This document shows, in pieces, positions 23,549 to 30,246 of a stretch of DNA of 41,398 nucleotides. The position numbers and the translations under genes were made by a program. The stretch is from CAYNEL01 sp964396225 (lineage in GTDB: Bacteria > Patescibacteriota > Minisyncoccia > Moranbacterales > UBA1568): assembly GCA_964396225.1 (NCBI GenBank), contig CAYNEL010000004.1, positions 1 through 41,398 on the forward strand, given 5' to 3'. Positions within the stretch are counted from its first letter, which is position 1. Every line of letters starts with the position of its first letter. The notes beneath the pieces are model-generated. The model worked only from the letters and a program-made list of their open reading frames with translations. It was not told the DNA's origin and did no database searches.

Positions 23549-24163
23549 TCACGAGAGCGAGGGGACGCGGGCCGAATACTTTTTCAAGTTGTTCAGCTGG
23601 CGTTCGTTCAGCGTCTTGGATTTCTGGATAGCTTCGTCGATCAGCGATTTCTGGAATTCAACCGATGTCCCCATGTGCACCGAGCCTTTGAAGCCCACGT
23701 GCTTGCGGAGGTAGTCCTCGATGTAGATCTTATGCTCCTTGGTCAACTGGGAGTCAGGATTCTTGGCCAGATGCGCGGCCAGGGCCTGGCGGGCCAGATG
23801 CGTCGTGCCGTTGCCTTTGGCGGCCGAGACCGTGAATGCGGTTGCGGTCTCGCGCGTCTCACCGGCGGGGGCGGTCACGGCGGCTTTCGGGGCCGTCGAG
23901 CCGTTCACTGCGGAGGGAGCGGCCGGAGTTTCCGGTTTCGCTTCATCCGTGTCGGACGAGGTGGCCGGAGCATCCGATTCCATCGAAGCTTCGTCTTCCT
24001 GGGCGAGTTCGGGACCCTGCGAGCGCTGCGAATACGAATAGATGCCGCCCGCGATGGCCGCGACGACCAGGAGAGAGAGGAGGACACGCAGGTTATCCTC
24101 GAGCCAGCCTTTGAAGCCGCGACCCTCGGATTCGAGCGAGTCCGTCGAGTGTTCTTCCATCAT
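23549..24163 (-). CDS. Single-pass membrane protein with LysM-like C-terminal domain
   Basis: A 204-residue protein. A cytoplasmic N-terminus of about 26 residues is followed by a membrane helix at about 26-47 (LRVLLSLLVVAAIAGGIYSY), a Ser/Ala/Pro-rich linker to about 115, and a C-terminal domain that starts FTVSAAKGNGTTHLARQAL and continues KEHKIYIEDYLRKHVG, MGTSVEFQKSLIDEAI and NERQLNNLKKYS. This pattern is an enlarged LysM-like domain I associate with Patescibacterial surface proteins; peptidoglycan or glycan binding is inferred. ATG 24163 is chosen over the longer frame (24253) because a purine-rich AAGGAAGGTGAG lies just upstream; ATG 24160 is next to it. It has a strong promoter about 210 bases upstream and hence a long structured leader. 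Confidence 0.7.
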   Translation of the reverse strand: MMEEHSTDSLESEGRGFKGWLEDNLRVLLSLLVVAAIAGGIYSYSQRSQGPELAQEDEASMESDAPATSSDTDEAKPETPAAPSAVNGSTAPKAAVTAPAGETRETATAFTVSAAKGNGTTHLARQALAAHLAKNPDSQLTKEHKIYIEDYLRKHVGFKGSVHMGTSVEFQKSLIDEAIQKSKTLNERQLNNLKKYSARVPSLS

Positions 24164-24246
24164 ACACTCACCTTCCTTTCTAGTCTTTATGGATTGGTAA
24201 GGTTCCGGATTCGGAGCGACCGTGTTTCCTATAAGAGGCGCGGCGC

Positions 24247-24298
24247 GGCTCACAGCTCCCGCCGGTCGAACGTTCTCGACCGTCCGGAGCTATGAGCT
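24247..24298 (-). promoter_or_regulatory. Stable hairpin in the leader of the LysM-like gene
   Basis: 24248-24259 pairs with 24286-24297 over 12 bp, with one G-U in the minus transcript; an inner stem pairs 24263-24269 with 24276-24282 around a six-base loop. No T tract follows on either strand, so it is not a terminator. Confidence 0.6.
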
Positions 24299-24373
24299 AC
24301 GCGTGCGAGCCGTGCCCTCCCGTATGCGGCATGGCGCTTCTTGTGGAAGAACGGACCGTCGGAATCTTCCCCA

Positions 24374-24402
24374 ATTATAACTTTGGCTCTGTTGAGGGTC
24401 AA
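24374..24402 (-). promoter_or_regulatory. Promoter of the LysM-like gene
   Basis: On the minus strand TTGACC (24402-24397), a 17-base spacer, and TATAAT (24379-24374). Start near 24367 gives a leader of roughly 200 bases. Confidence 0.8.
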
Positions 24403-24576
24403 AGTGGACAAAACCCAGTTTTTGTATCGTAGTTTGATCGTCCCGTTTGTCTCTATCCGAGCCGGATTTCATAGCCGCGTTCCAAAAACATCATTCCGTT
24501 CCAGGATTTTGCTCAGTGTCGTATCTCTTTTCACTTCTCATTCTTTCGGCGCGCGCTGTTCCATTTTTTTCTTGAG

Positions 24577-24678
24577 CGACGCGACGCGCGCGCCTCATCT
24601 CTTGACAAAAACACTTGCATTCGCACAAAAGTGTTCTATACTTGAAGTGCGTACGAGTGAGGCGCGCGCGTCGCGTCG
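24577..24678. repeat. Perfect 21-bp inverted repeat framing a promoter
   Basis: 24577-24597 (CGACGCGACGCGC... to CCTCA) is exactly complementary to 24658-24678; the 60 bases between hold the promoter. The arms are very GC-rich, the centre is AT-rich. Inside, ACACTT at 24611 and AAGTGT at 24629 form a further small inverted pair. Confidence 0.9.
24615..24642 (+). promoter_or_regulatory. Promoter of the lysine-rich peptide gene
   Basis: TTGCAT at 24615-24620, a 16-base spacer, and TATACT at 24637-24642. A consensus TTGACA also lies at 24602-24607, too far for the same -10. Start near 24649 gives a leader of about 100 bases that includes the right arm of the inverted repeat. Confidence 0.65.
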
Positions 24679-24748
24679 AAAATCTCCGATCGCCGTTCAA
24701 AAAATTTGAGCGCACAAAAAGATAAAACTAGAAAAGGAGGTGAGTGTT

Positions 24749-24835
24749 ATGGCAGCTAAGAAAAAGGCTTCGAAGAAGAAGGGTAGCAAGAAGAAGGCCA
24801 CCAAGAAGAAGGGTGGTAAGAAAAAGAAAAAGTAG
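24749..24835 (+). CDS. 28-residue lysine-rich peptide, histone H1-tail-like
   Basis: The 28 codons from ATG 24749 to TAG 24835 encode a peptide with 17 lysines, built on KKK triplets spaced by Ala, Ser, Gly and Thr (KKKASKKKGSKKKATKKKG, then a KKKKK end). Coding is favoured by AAAGGAGGTGA at 24733-24743, which matches the usual full anti-Shine-Dalgarno, five bases from the ATG, the strongest ribosome site in the window, together with a promoter and the terminator at 24884. Mixed AAG/AAA codons argue against simple slippage. Such repeats resemble lysine-rich H1-like tails (bacterial HctB/AlgP types) that bind DNA or RNA electrostatically; nucleoid, RNA or ribosome binding is inferred. Confidence 0.7.
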   Translation: MAAKKKASKKKGSKKKATKKKGGKKKKK

Positions 24836-24883
24836 TCTCTGACTCTTCTTTCTCCCTGTAACCAGGGAACGTTACTCAAAAAG

Positions 24884-24915
24884 CGACAGCACCGCCCAAC
24901 GAGGCGGTGCTGTCG
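24884..24915. terminator. Bidirectional intrinsic terminator
   Basis: CGACAGCACCGCC at 24884-24896 pairs perfectly with 24903-24915, loop of six. On minus (after prmC) CTTTTT follows; on plus only TTTCT. Confidence 0.85.
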
Positions 24916-24918
24916 TTT

Positions 24919-25836
24919 CTAAGGGCGGGAAGTGGCAGTCGGCGGAGGCGGGATATCGATCCGGCAGAGGCGTTGTTTGCCCGCGAGGTCACGATGAAAA
25001 ACGGCTTTCCCAAGCGGAAAAACGGACTTGACCAGGAGGGCCAAGGGGAGGGCTTGCTCCGGGCTGAACTCGAAGAAGAGTGTGGTGTCTTTGCTCCGGT
25101 CGGGGATGAGCTGGGCCGTTTCCCGGAGCAGGCGCCGGATGTGGGCGAGGCCGTGCTCCCCGCTCGTGAGCGCTCGCCGCGGCTCGTAGGCCCTGACCGT
25201 TTGCTCCGCGGTGCGATAGAGCGCTGGGGAGAGGTAGGGGAGGTTGGCGACGATGAGGAGCGGGCGCGCGCGGTGTTTCCTGATCTTGCCCTGCAATTTC
25301 TCAAGCAAGTCGGAGTGGAGGAAACGGATACGTCCGTGCATTTGATGTCGACGTGCGTTCCGACGTGCGACTCGAAGCGCGGCGTCCGCGATGTCGCTGG
25401 CGTACCACGCAACCTTTTTTTGTTGCGCGATCGAGGCGAGCGTGACGATGATGTTGCCGCTGCCGGTACCTACGTCGACAACGCAGGCCGGGACCGTGGC
25501 GCACGCGTCGAGCCAGCGGAGCGCTTCTGCGACGAGGAGTTCGGTCTCGGGACGGGGGATGAGGGTGTCTCGGGTGACGATGAAATCGCGACCGTAGAAT
25601 TCCCGGTGTCCCGTGAGATAGGCGAGCGGTTCGCCGTTGGCCCGCCGGGCGAAAAGACGGTCCAACCGCGCGGCCTGACGCGCCGTGAGTGGGTGTCCGG
25701 GGCGGGTGAGGATGAAGAGCCGGGAGCGGCCGAGGACATGGGCGGCCAGGAGTTCCGCATCGAGGCGCGGGACGGTGCGGGGGAGCCGCCCGAGGAGGGA
25801 AGCGAGGGTGGGCGGGGAGGCGGTACGACGCGGCAT
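24919..25836 (-). CDS. prmC: Release factor glutamine methyltransferase PrmC (HemK)
   Basis: A 305-residue SAM-dependent methyltransferase that methylates the glutamine of the GGQ motif in release factors. The N-terminal helical domain is followed by YLTGHREFYGRDF and IPRPETE (family signature), the SAM motif VVDVGTGSGNIIVTLA, and the catalytic NLPY. Its neighbour prfA is the substrate, the usual pairing. The frame is open up to 25908, but ATG 25836 lies 10 bases after the prfA stop and matches where homologues begin, so it is chosen. No Shine-Dalgarno site is seen. A terminator follows at 24884. Confidence 0.92.
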   Translation of the reverse strand: MPRRTASPPTLASLLGRLPRTVPRLDAELLAAHVLGRSRLFILTRPGHPLTARQAARLDRLFARRANGEPLAYLTGHREFYGRDFIVTRDTLIPRPETELLVAEALRWLDACATVPACVVDVGTGSGNIIVTLASIAQQKKVAWYASDIADAALRVARRNARRHQMHGRIRFLHSDLLEKLQGKIRKHRARPLLIVANLPYLSPALYRTAEQTVRAYEPRRALTSGEHGLAHIRRLLRETAQLIPDRSKDTTLFFEFSPEQALPLALLVKSVFPLGKAVFHRDLAGKQRLCRIDIPPPPTATSRP

Positions 25837-25846
25837 ATCCAAAGGG

Positions 25847-26932
25847 TCAGGTGCGGCCCTCCTGGGCCGCCAGCTTGCGCCGCACGTCTTCCTCCTCGAG
25901 CGCCGCAATGAGTGGCTCCAGGCCGCCCTCGAGAATGCCGCCGATGTTGCTCCAGGACTGCTTCAGGCGGTGGTCGGTGATGCGGTCCTGGGGGAAATTG
26001 TAAGTGCGGATCTTCTCGCTCCGGTCGCCGGTGCCGATCTGCGAGCGGCGGGCGTCGCCCAGTTCCTTCTGACGTTTCTCTTCCTCGAGCTGGTAGAGGC
26101 GCGAGCGGAGCACCCGCATGGCTTTCTCGCGGTTCTTGTGCTGGGATTTTTCGTCTTGGCAGGAGACGACGAGACCGGTGGGGAGGTGGGTGATGCGGAT
26201 GGCGCTTTCCGTCTTGTTGACGTGCTGGCCCCCGGCCCCGCCGGCTCGGAAGGTGTCGATCCGCAGGTCGCTCGGGTTGATACTGAAGTCGATCTCTTCG
26301 GCGGCCGGCAGGACCGCCACCGTGGCGGTCGAGGTATGGATGCGGCCGGTTTTTTCGGTCTCGGGGACGCGCTGGACGCGATGTACCCCAGACTCGTACT
26401 TCATCAGGCGGTAGACGGGCGTGTCGGAGGCGCCCCGTCCGATTTCCAGGACAGCTTCCTTGAAACCGCCGAGACCCGTCTCGTTTGCCGAGATGAGGAT
26501 CGGCCGCCAGCCCCGGGCCTCGGCGTAGCGGGTGTACATGCGGAGGAGCTCGGCCGCGAAGAGGGCACTCTCGTCCCCGCCCGCCCCCGCCCGAATCTCG
26601 ACGATGACGTCTTTCTGGTCGTCCGGATCCTGGGGGAGGAGGAGGCGTTTCAGTTCACGTTCAAGCCGCGCCTGTTCCCCGGAGAGGGCGGCGTTCTGCT
26701 CCAGGGCGAGCGTCGAGAGTTCCGGGTCGCCGCTCGAGACGATTTCGGCGTTCTCCCGCATCTCCCGCCCGACCCGTTCGTAGGCCTCGATGGCGGCGAG
26801 CACGTTCCGGAGTTCGGCCGCCTGCCGGCCGAGGGCGGCCAGCTTCTTCTGGTCGCTGGTGATGTTCGGGTCGGCCAGAGCGGCTTCGACGGCCACGTGT
26901 TCCTGCCTGATTTTTTCGAAAAGTTCGCGCAT
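25847..26932 (-). CDS. prfA: Peptide chain release factor 1
   Basis: A 361-residue protein of normal length. It has the GGQ peptidyl-hydrolysis motif in FRAGGAGGQHVNKTESAIR, the RF1-type PxT decoding tripeptide as PET within VQRVPETEKTGRIHTS, and the usual ending (RITDHRLKQSW, then NIGGILEGGLE). RF1 reads UAA and UAG. Stops in this window include many TGA, so an RF2 must exist elsewhere and UGA is not reassigned. It starts with CCTATG, preceded by TATACT on minus (26951-26946). prmC follows after 10 bases. Confidence 0.95.
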   Translation of the reverse strand: MRELFEKIRQEHVAVEAALADPNITSDQKKLAALGRQAAELRNVLAAIEAYERVGREMRENAEIVSSGDPELSTLALEQNAALSGEQARLERELKRLLLPQDPDDQKDVIVEIRAGAGGDESALFAAELLRMYTRYAEARGWRPILISANETGLGGFKEAVLEIGRGASDTPVYRLMKYESGVHRVQRVPETEKTGRIHTSTATVAVLPAAEEIDFSINPSDLRIDTFRAGGAGGQHVNKTESAIRITHLPTGLVVSCQDEKSQHKNREKAMRVLRSRLYQLEEEKRQKELGDARRSQIGTGDRSEKIRTYNFPQDRITDHRLKQSWSNIGGILEGGLEPLIAALEEEDVRRKLAAQEGRT

Positions 26933-26945
26933 AGGACGTGGTTCC

Positions 26946-26951
26946 AGTATA
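26946..26951 (-). promoter_or_regulatory. Possible -10 for prfA
   Basis: TATACT on the minus strand 13 bases before the prfA start; no matching -35. The transcript would be nearly leaderless. Confidence 0.4.
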
Positions 26952-26953
26952 GA

Positions 26954-26988
26954 CCAAACAAAAACAATGCCCCACGGGAGGCATTGTT
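26954..26988 (-). terminator. Terminator of rpmE
   Basis: AACAATGCC at 26963-26971 pairs with GGCATTGTT at 26980-26988; on the minus strand the stem runs into TTTTTGTTTGG. Confidence 0.8.
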
Positions 26989-27007
26989 CTCGGGTCCGGA
27001 AGTAGGG

Positions 27008-27319
27008 TTACGCCTGCCCGGCGACGGCCTGGCCGGCCTTCTCGAGGACGCTTGCGGCGGCCTCTTTCTCTTTCTTGGCGCGGGCCTTCTTGGCCGTCTT
27101 GGCGGCTTGCATAGTGGCCGAACGCTCGGCCATCTTCTTGAAACGGTCGACGCGGCCGGTAGTGTCCACCACTTTCTTCTTGCCGGTGTAGAACGGATGG
27201 CAGTGGGCGCAGATTTCGGTCGCCATAGCCTTGACCGTGGAGCCGGCGGTGAGCACGGCGCCGCAGGCGCAGGTGACGGTGGCGTCCTTGTGGTAGGTCG
27301 GGTGGATCCCTTTCTTCAT
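27008..27319 (-). CDS. rpmE: Ribosomal protein bL31 with extended C-terminus
   Basis: A 103-residue protein. The first 65 residues match bL31: MKKGIHPTYH, a zinc ribbon with C17, C19, C37 and C40 (CACG and CAHCHPFYTGK), then GRVDRFKKM. This is the zinc-containing type. About 35 residues of Ala/Lys-rich helix extend beyond the usual end, which is a lineage extension. The start is CCTATG. It has its own promoter (27380-27408), a short hairpin at the transcript start (27344-27366) and its own terminator. Confidence 0.92.
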   Translation of the reverse strand: MKKGIHPTYHKDATVTCACGAVLTAGSTVKAMATEICAHCHPFYTGKKKVVDTTGRVDRFKKMAERSATMQAAKTAKKARAKKEKEAAASVLEKAGQAVAGQA

Positions 27320-27343
27320 AGGAGTGGCGTGTCCGAATAAGAA

Positions 27344-27366
27344 GCCGCCCGTCTCTCCTGGGCGGC
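27344..27366 (-). promoter_or_regulatory. Hairpin at the start of the rpmE leader
   Basis: GCCGCCC at 27344-27350 pairs with GGGCGGC at 27360-27366, within a few bases of the predicted transcript start, followed on minus by TTCTTATT. It may be an RNA-stability element or a weak attenuator. Confidence 0.4.
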
Positions 27367-27379
27367 GGAGTCATTGGCG

Positions 27380-27408
27380 AGGATAACACGCGGTCTGGAA
27401 ATTGACAA
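27380..27408 (-). promoter_or_regulatory. Promoter of rpmE
   Basis: On minus, TTGTCA (27408-27403), a 17-base spacer, and TATCCT (27385-27380) preceded by TGT. Its -35 overlaps the -35 of the divergent rpsB promoter. Confidence 0.55.
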
Positions 27409-27431
27409 GACCACCCGACTCCCTCTATACT
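27402..27431 (+). promoter_or_regulatory. Promoter of rpsB-tsf
   Basis: TTGACA at 27402-27407, an 18-base spacer, and TATACT at 27426-27431. Start near 27438. Confidence 0.8.
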
Positions 27432-27437
27432 CTGGAG

Positions 27438-27635
27438 TACTTCCGGGTCGGAGCCCTGCGCCCGAAAACCCATCCGCCAGGCGGGTTTTCTAGGCGGCGG
27501 ACCCTTCCCGTAATACATCACCCGCAAGACCGGAAACCCCATCCTGGCGCTCCGCGTTCGTCGGACGCTTCACGGGTTTCAGAGCCCCTTTCGGCCGTGC
27601 TCGCGGGGAAGTTAATTCAAGTAAGGATAACCGTC
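27438..27635 (+). promoter_or_regulatory. Structured 5' leader of rpsB
   Basis: About 200 bases lie between the promoter and ATG 27636. AAAACCC at 27465-27471 pairs with GGGTTTT at 27483-27489 and is followed by CT, a terminator-like hairpin; more GC-rich inverted segments follow. Leaders of rpsB are autoregulated by S2 in other bacteria, so similar control is plausible, but no known motif could be matched by eye. Confidence 0.4.
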
Positions 27636-28469
27636 ATGTCAGAGAAGACCGATCGCCCGAACGGCGAGGCGGCCGTCGAAGGTGCTTCGGCCCAGCCGAG
27701 TGGCACTTCGTTCGCCGATTTTGATTTCGGGAGCGTTAGCCTGTCGCTTGAGGCGATGCTCAAGGCGGGCGTGCACTTCGGGCACGTCAAGTCCCGCCGC
27801 CATCCTCGGATGGAGCCGTACGTGTTCACCACCCGCAACAACATCAACATTATCGATCTCGAGCAGGCCAGCCGGAAGCTCGAGGAGGCCCTGGCTTTCC
27901 TCCGCTCGGTCAAGGCCTCGGGCCGGCAGATCCTCTTTGTGGCGACGCGCAAGCACGCCTGGGAGCTGACCCGCTCGCTGGCCGAGCGCCTCGGTCAGCC
28001 GTTTGTCGTGGAGCGCTGGCTGGGCGGGACCTTCACCAACTTTCCGGTCATCCGCGATCGCGCCCGGTATCTGAAAAGCCAGGAGGAGAAACAGGAACGG
28101 GGCGAACTCAAGAAATACACCAAGCTTGAGCAGCTCCGTTTCGCCGAGGAGATCGAGAAGCTAGAGCAGAAGGTGGGCGGCATCAAGCATATGGACGAAC
28201 TGCCCGGCGCCGTCTTCATCGTGGACGTCAAGGACAGCGGCATCGTGGTGCGCGAGGCGCGTCAGAGAGGGGTCCCCATCGTGGGCATCGTGGATACCAA
28301 TACCGATCCCTCGGACATCGACTATCTCATCCCGGGCAACGACGACGCCGTTTCCTCTATCCGCTACCTCCTCGCCCTCGTCGGTCAGGCCATCCACACC
28401 ACACCCGTGGCCGCGCCTGCCGCAGCGGAAACCGAAGCCGCCGCTCCGGCCGAAGCCGCGGCGGCCTGA
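27636..28469 (+). CDS. rpsB: Ribosomal protein uS2
   Basis: A 277-residue protein. After a 30-residue acidic extension come LEAMLKAGVHFGHVKSRRHPRM, NIIDLEQ, ILFVATRKHAW, ERWLGGTFTNF and VDTNTDPSDIDYLIPGNDDA, the standard S2 landmarks. The C-terminus ends in an Ala/Glu/Pro-rich tail. ATG 27636 fits the S2 start; the upstream open frame to 27402 covers the promoter and leader. GTAAGGATAA upstream is a weak ribosome site. tsf follows after 40 bases, the classical pair. Confidence 0.95.
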   Translation: MSEKTDRPNGEAAVEGASAQPSGTSFADFDFGSVSLSLEAMLKAGVHFGHVKSRRHPRMEPYVFTTRNNINIIDLEQASRKLEEALAFLRSVKASGRQILFVATRKHAWELTRSLAERLGQPFVVERWLGGTFTNFPVIRDRARYLKSQEEKQERGELKKYTKLEQLRFAEEIEKLEQKVGGIKHMDELPGAVFIVDVKDSGIVVREARQRGVPIVGIVDTNTDPSDIDYLIPGNDDAVSSIRYLLALVGQAIHTTPVAAPAAAETEAAAPAEAAAA

Positions 28470-28509
28470 TCCCTTTCGGACAGTCCTGAATTCCGGAACA
28501 CTAAACCCT

Positions 28510-29094
28510 ATGATCACCATGGAACAAGTCAAAGCCCTTCGCGAGAAGACCGGCGCCGGCGTCGTGGAAGCCAAGAAAGCCCTCGACGAGGCGGCCGGTG
28601 ACGAGAAGCGGGCCGTCGAAATCCTGCGCGAACGCGGCCAGGCCAAGGCCCTGAAGAAGACCGACCGGACGGCAGGCGAAGGCCTCATCGGTTCCTACGT
28701 CCATGGAAACGGCAAGCTGGGGGCCATGGTCAAGCTTTACTGCGAGACGGATTTCGTGGCTCGGAACAGTGATTTCCAAGCGCTCGCCCGGGATCTTGCC
28801 ATGCACGTGGCCGCTTCCGCTCCGACCTGCCTCCGTCCCGAAGACGCCCCGGCCGAGGCGCTTGAGTCCGAGCGCCGTCTCTGGCGCGAGGAACTCGCCA
28901 GCCAGGGCAAGCCGGAACAGATGCACGAGCAGATTCTGGCCGGCAAGGAAAAGAAGTGGCGCGAAGCGCAGGCTCTCCTGACCCAGCCTTTCGTCAAGGA
29001 TCCGGAGAAGACCGTGGAGGCGGTGGTGACCGAGGCCATCAGCCGTATCGGTGAGAACATCAAGATTGGCGGTTTCGTCCGGGTGGAGCTTTAG
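28510..29094 (+). CDS. tsf: Elongation factor Ts
   Basis: A 194-residue EF-Ts, which recycles EF-Tu by nucleotide exchange. The UBA-like N-terminus contains REKTGAGVVEAKKAL, and the core contains YCETDFVARNSDF, the most conserved element. It is much shorter than the 280-300 residues of E. coli, as in Thermus-type and many small-genome versions with one core subdomain. The C-terminus ends GGFVRVEL. The start is CCCTATG with no Shine-Dalgarno site. It is co-transcribed with rpsB. Confidence 0.95.
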   Translation: MITMEQVKALREKTGAGVVEAKKALDEAAGDEKRAVEILRERGQAKALKKTDRTAGEGLIGSYVHGNGKLGAMVKLYCETDFVARNSDFQALARDLAMHVAASAPTCLRPEDAPAEALESERRLWREELASQGKPEQMHEQILAGKEKKWREAQALLTQPFVKDPEKTVEAVVTEAISRIGENIKIGGFVRVEL

Positions 29095-29151
29095 GACCGG
29101 TTGTTTCGCGGAGAGAGTGCGGATCATTGAATTTCCGATTTCCGACCGAGT

Positions 29152-29832
29152 ATGTGGTCCCTCATCGTGCCTCCCATCATCATGGTGCTCGGCATCGCGG
29201 CTCTGATCTACGTCGCCTCGCGCCGCCTGCCGGCCCTGGAGGAGCGTCTCCGTTTGCGCCAGGCCGAGGCCGTCTCGGCAGCGGCCCCCGAGGCTGAGGG
29301 ACCCCGTGCCCCCTGGTGGAAACGCCTCTCCTGGAGCCTCGCCGAAAAGCTGGCTTCCAAGGGGAGGATCTTCTTCCTGCGGCTGCACAACTGGTTCGGC
29401 CGCCTCGGGACGGTTGTCCGACACCGCCGTGCCGGCACCACTCCTCCTCCAATCCCGGCCTCGGGCGAACTGACGTTCCGGAAAACCGAACCGACCGAGG
29501 AGACACCCACGCCGGTTGCGGAGGAAGAGGTGGTTCAGCCTGTGCCGATAGCGACCGAGGCGCCGGCGGTTGCCCGTCCGGCCGCCCGGCCCAAGAAGCC
29601 AGCCCCCGAGCCCGTCCCGCCCAAGACCCACCTCGAGGAAGCGCTCATCGAGCGTATTGCCGCCAACCCGCGAGACATCGAGGCCTACGAGCGTCTCGGG
29701 GACTATTATCTCGAGCGCGACAGTCTGGCGGACGCCAAGGAATGCTACCGCCAGGTACTCAAGCTGAGCCCCGTCAACCGTCTGGTGAAGATCAAGATCC
29801 GCCGCCTCGAGCGTCTCCTTGAAAAACAATAG
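29152..29832 (+). CDS. Membrane-anchored TPR-containing protein
   Basis: A 226-residue protein with an N-terminal membrane helix (residues 3-23, IVPPIIMVLGIAALIYVA), a basic stretch with amphipathic segments to about 95, a Pro/Glu-rich linker to 165, and a C-terminal TPR-like helix pair (NPRDIEAYERLGDYYLERD and LADAKECYRQVLKLSP) ending in a basic helix. It probably acts as an adaptor at the membrane; the partner is unknown. It follows tsf by 57 bases and its last codons carry the tRNA promoter. Confidence 0.65.
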   Translation: MWSLIVPPIIMVLGIAALIYVASRRLPALEERLRLRQAEAVSAAAPEAEGPRAPWWKRLSWSLAEKLASKGRIFFLRLHNWFGRLGTVVRHRRAGTTPPPIPASGELTFRKTEPTEETPTPVAEEEVVQPVPIATEAPAVARPAARPKKPAPEPVPPKTHLEEALIERIAANPRDIEAYERLGDYYLERDSLADAKECYRQVLKLSPVNRLVKIKIRRLERLLEKQ

Positions 29833-29847
29833 CCTGTGTGTTATAAA
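29819..29847 (+). promoter_or_regulatory. Promoter of the tRNA cluster
   Basis: TTGAAA at 29819-29824, a 17-base spacer, and TATAAA at 29842-29847, preceded by TGT (extended -10). The -35 is inside the end of the TPR gene. Confidence 0.7.
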
Positions 29848-29922
29848 GCGGGAGGATTGCTCGCCGCAGGGACGGTTTTTTTGTTTCCAGGGTTTCCGCG
29901 AGGCTCTGCCGCCCTCGCTCAC

Positions 29923-29996
29923 GCCTGAGTAGCTCAGCTGGTCAGAGCAACTGTTTTGTAAACAGTAGGCCGTCGGTTCGAATCCGACCTCAGGCT
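29923..29996 (+). tRNA. tRNA-Thr (anticodon TGT)
   Basis: A 74-base cloverleaf: acceptor GCCTGAG/CTCAGGC, D arm GCTC...GAGC, anticodon stem ACTGT/ACAGT with loop TTTGTAA, T arm GTCGG-TTCGAAT-CCGAC, discriminator T. No CCA is encoded. It reads ACA. First of the cluster. Confidence 0.95.
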
Positions 29997-30012
29997 CAGG
30001 CGAAGCAAGCCA

Positions 30013-30075
30013 GGCCGCAAGGCACGTTCGGACGGGTAAACTGCGGGTCGTCGGTTCGCATCCGACGGGCGGCCC
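30013..30075 (+). pseudogene. tRNA-like remnant (acceptor and T arm only)
   Basis: GGCCGC at 30013-30018 can pair with GCGGCC near 30069-30074, and GTCGG-TTCGCAT-CCGAC at 30050-30066 is a good T arm. The space between is only about 30 bases and has no proper D and anticodon arms. It is probably a decayed tRNA, perhaps copied from the Thr gene. Confidence 0.45.
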
Positions 30076-30095
30076 AGCAGCGCAGTCACAAGGAC

Positions 30096-30180
30096 GGGTA
30101 GGTGGCGGAGTGGTCAATCGCAGCAGACTGTAAATCTGCCGGCCGTACGGCCTTCGGGGGTTCGAATCCCTCCCTGCCCA
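30096..30180 (+). tRNA. tRNA-Tyr (anticodon GTA)
   Basis: An 85-base class II tRNA: acceptor GGGTAGG/CCTGCCC with one T-G pair, anticodon stem GCAGA/TCTGC with loop CTGTAAA, a long variable arm (CGGCCGTACGGCC), T loop TTCGAAT, discriminator A. No CCA is encoded. Confidence 0.95.
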
Positions 30181-30246
30181 CAACAAGCTCCGTTTCCCAG
30201 GAGGGGGACGGGAGGTTGTTTGCGAAGCCGCCAGTGTGCGGTGACA

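Larger units (their letters stand above)
24164..24748. other. 585-base non-coding regulatory gap
   Basis: No convincing gene is visible. It holds the leader and hairpin of the minus LysM-like gene, that gene's promoter at 24374-24402, about 170 bases with no clear feature (24403-24576, AT-richer than the genome), then a 21-bp inverted repeat framing a plus promoter, and the leader of the lysine-rich ORF. Confidence 0.7.

Noticed and set aside
24247..24298. The hairpin as an intrinsic terminator
   Set aside because: Neither strand has a T tract after the stem, and no gene ends nearby.
25847..27340. Possible UGA reassignment (as in Gracilibacteria)
   Set aside because: Many genes end at TGA in the right place (prfA, uppS, FtsQ, others), no conserved Gly or Trp site is TGA, and tRNA-Trp has a CCA anticodon.
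29850..29882. T-rich stretch GGTTTTTTTG before the tRNA cluster as a terminator
   Set aside because: Only a 3-4 bp stem could be drawn; too weak to support, and it lies downstream of a good promoter.
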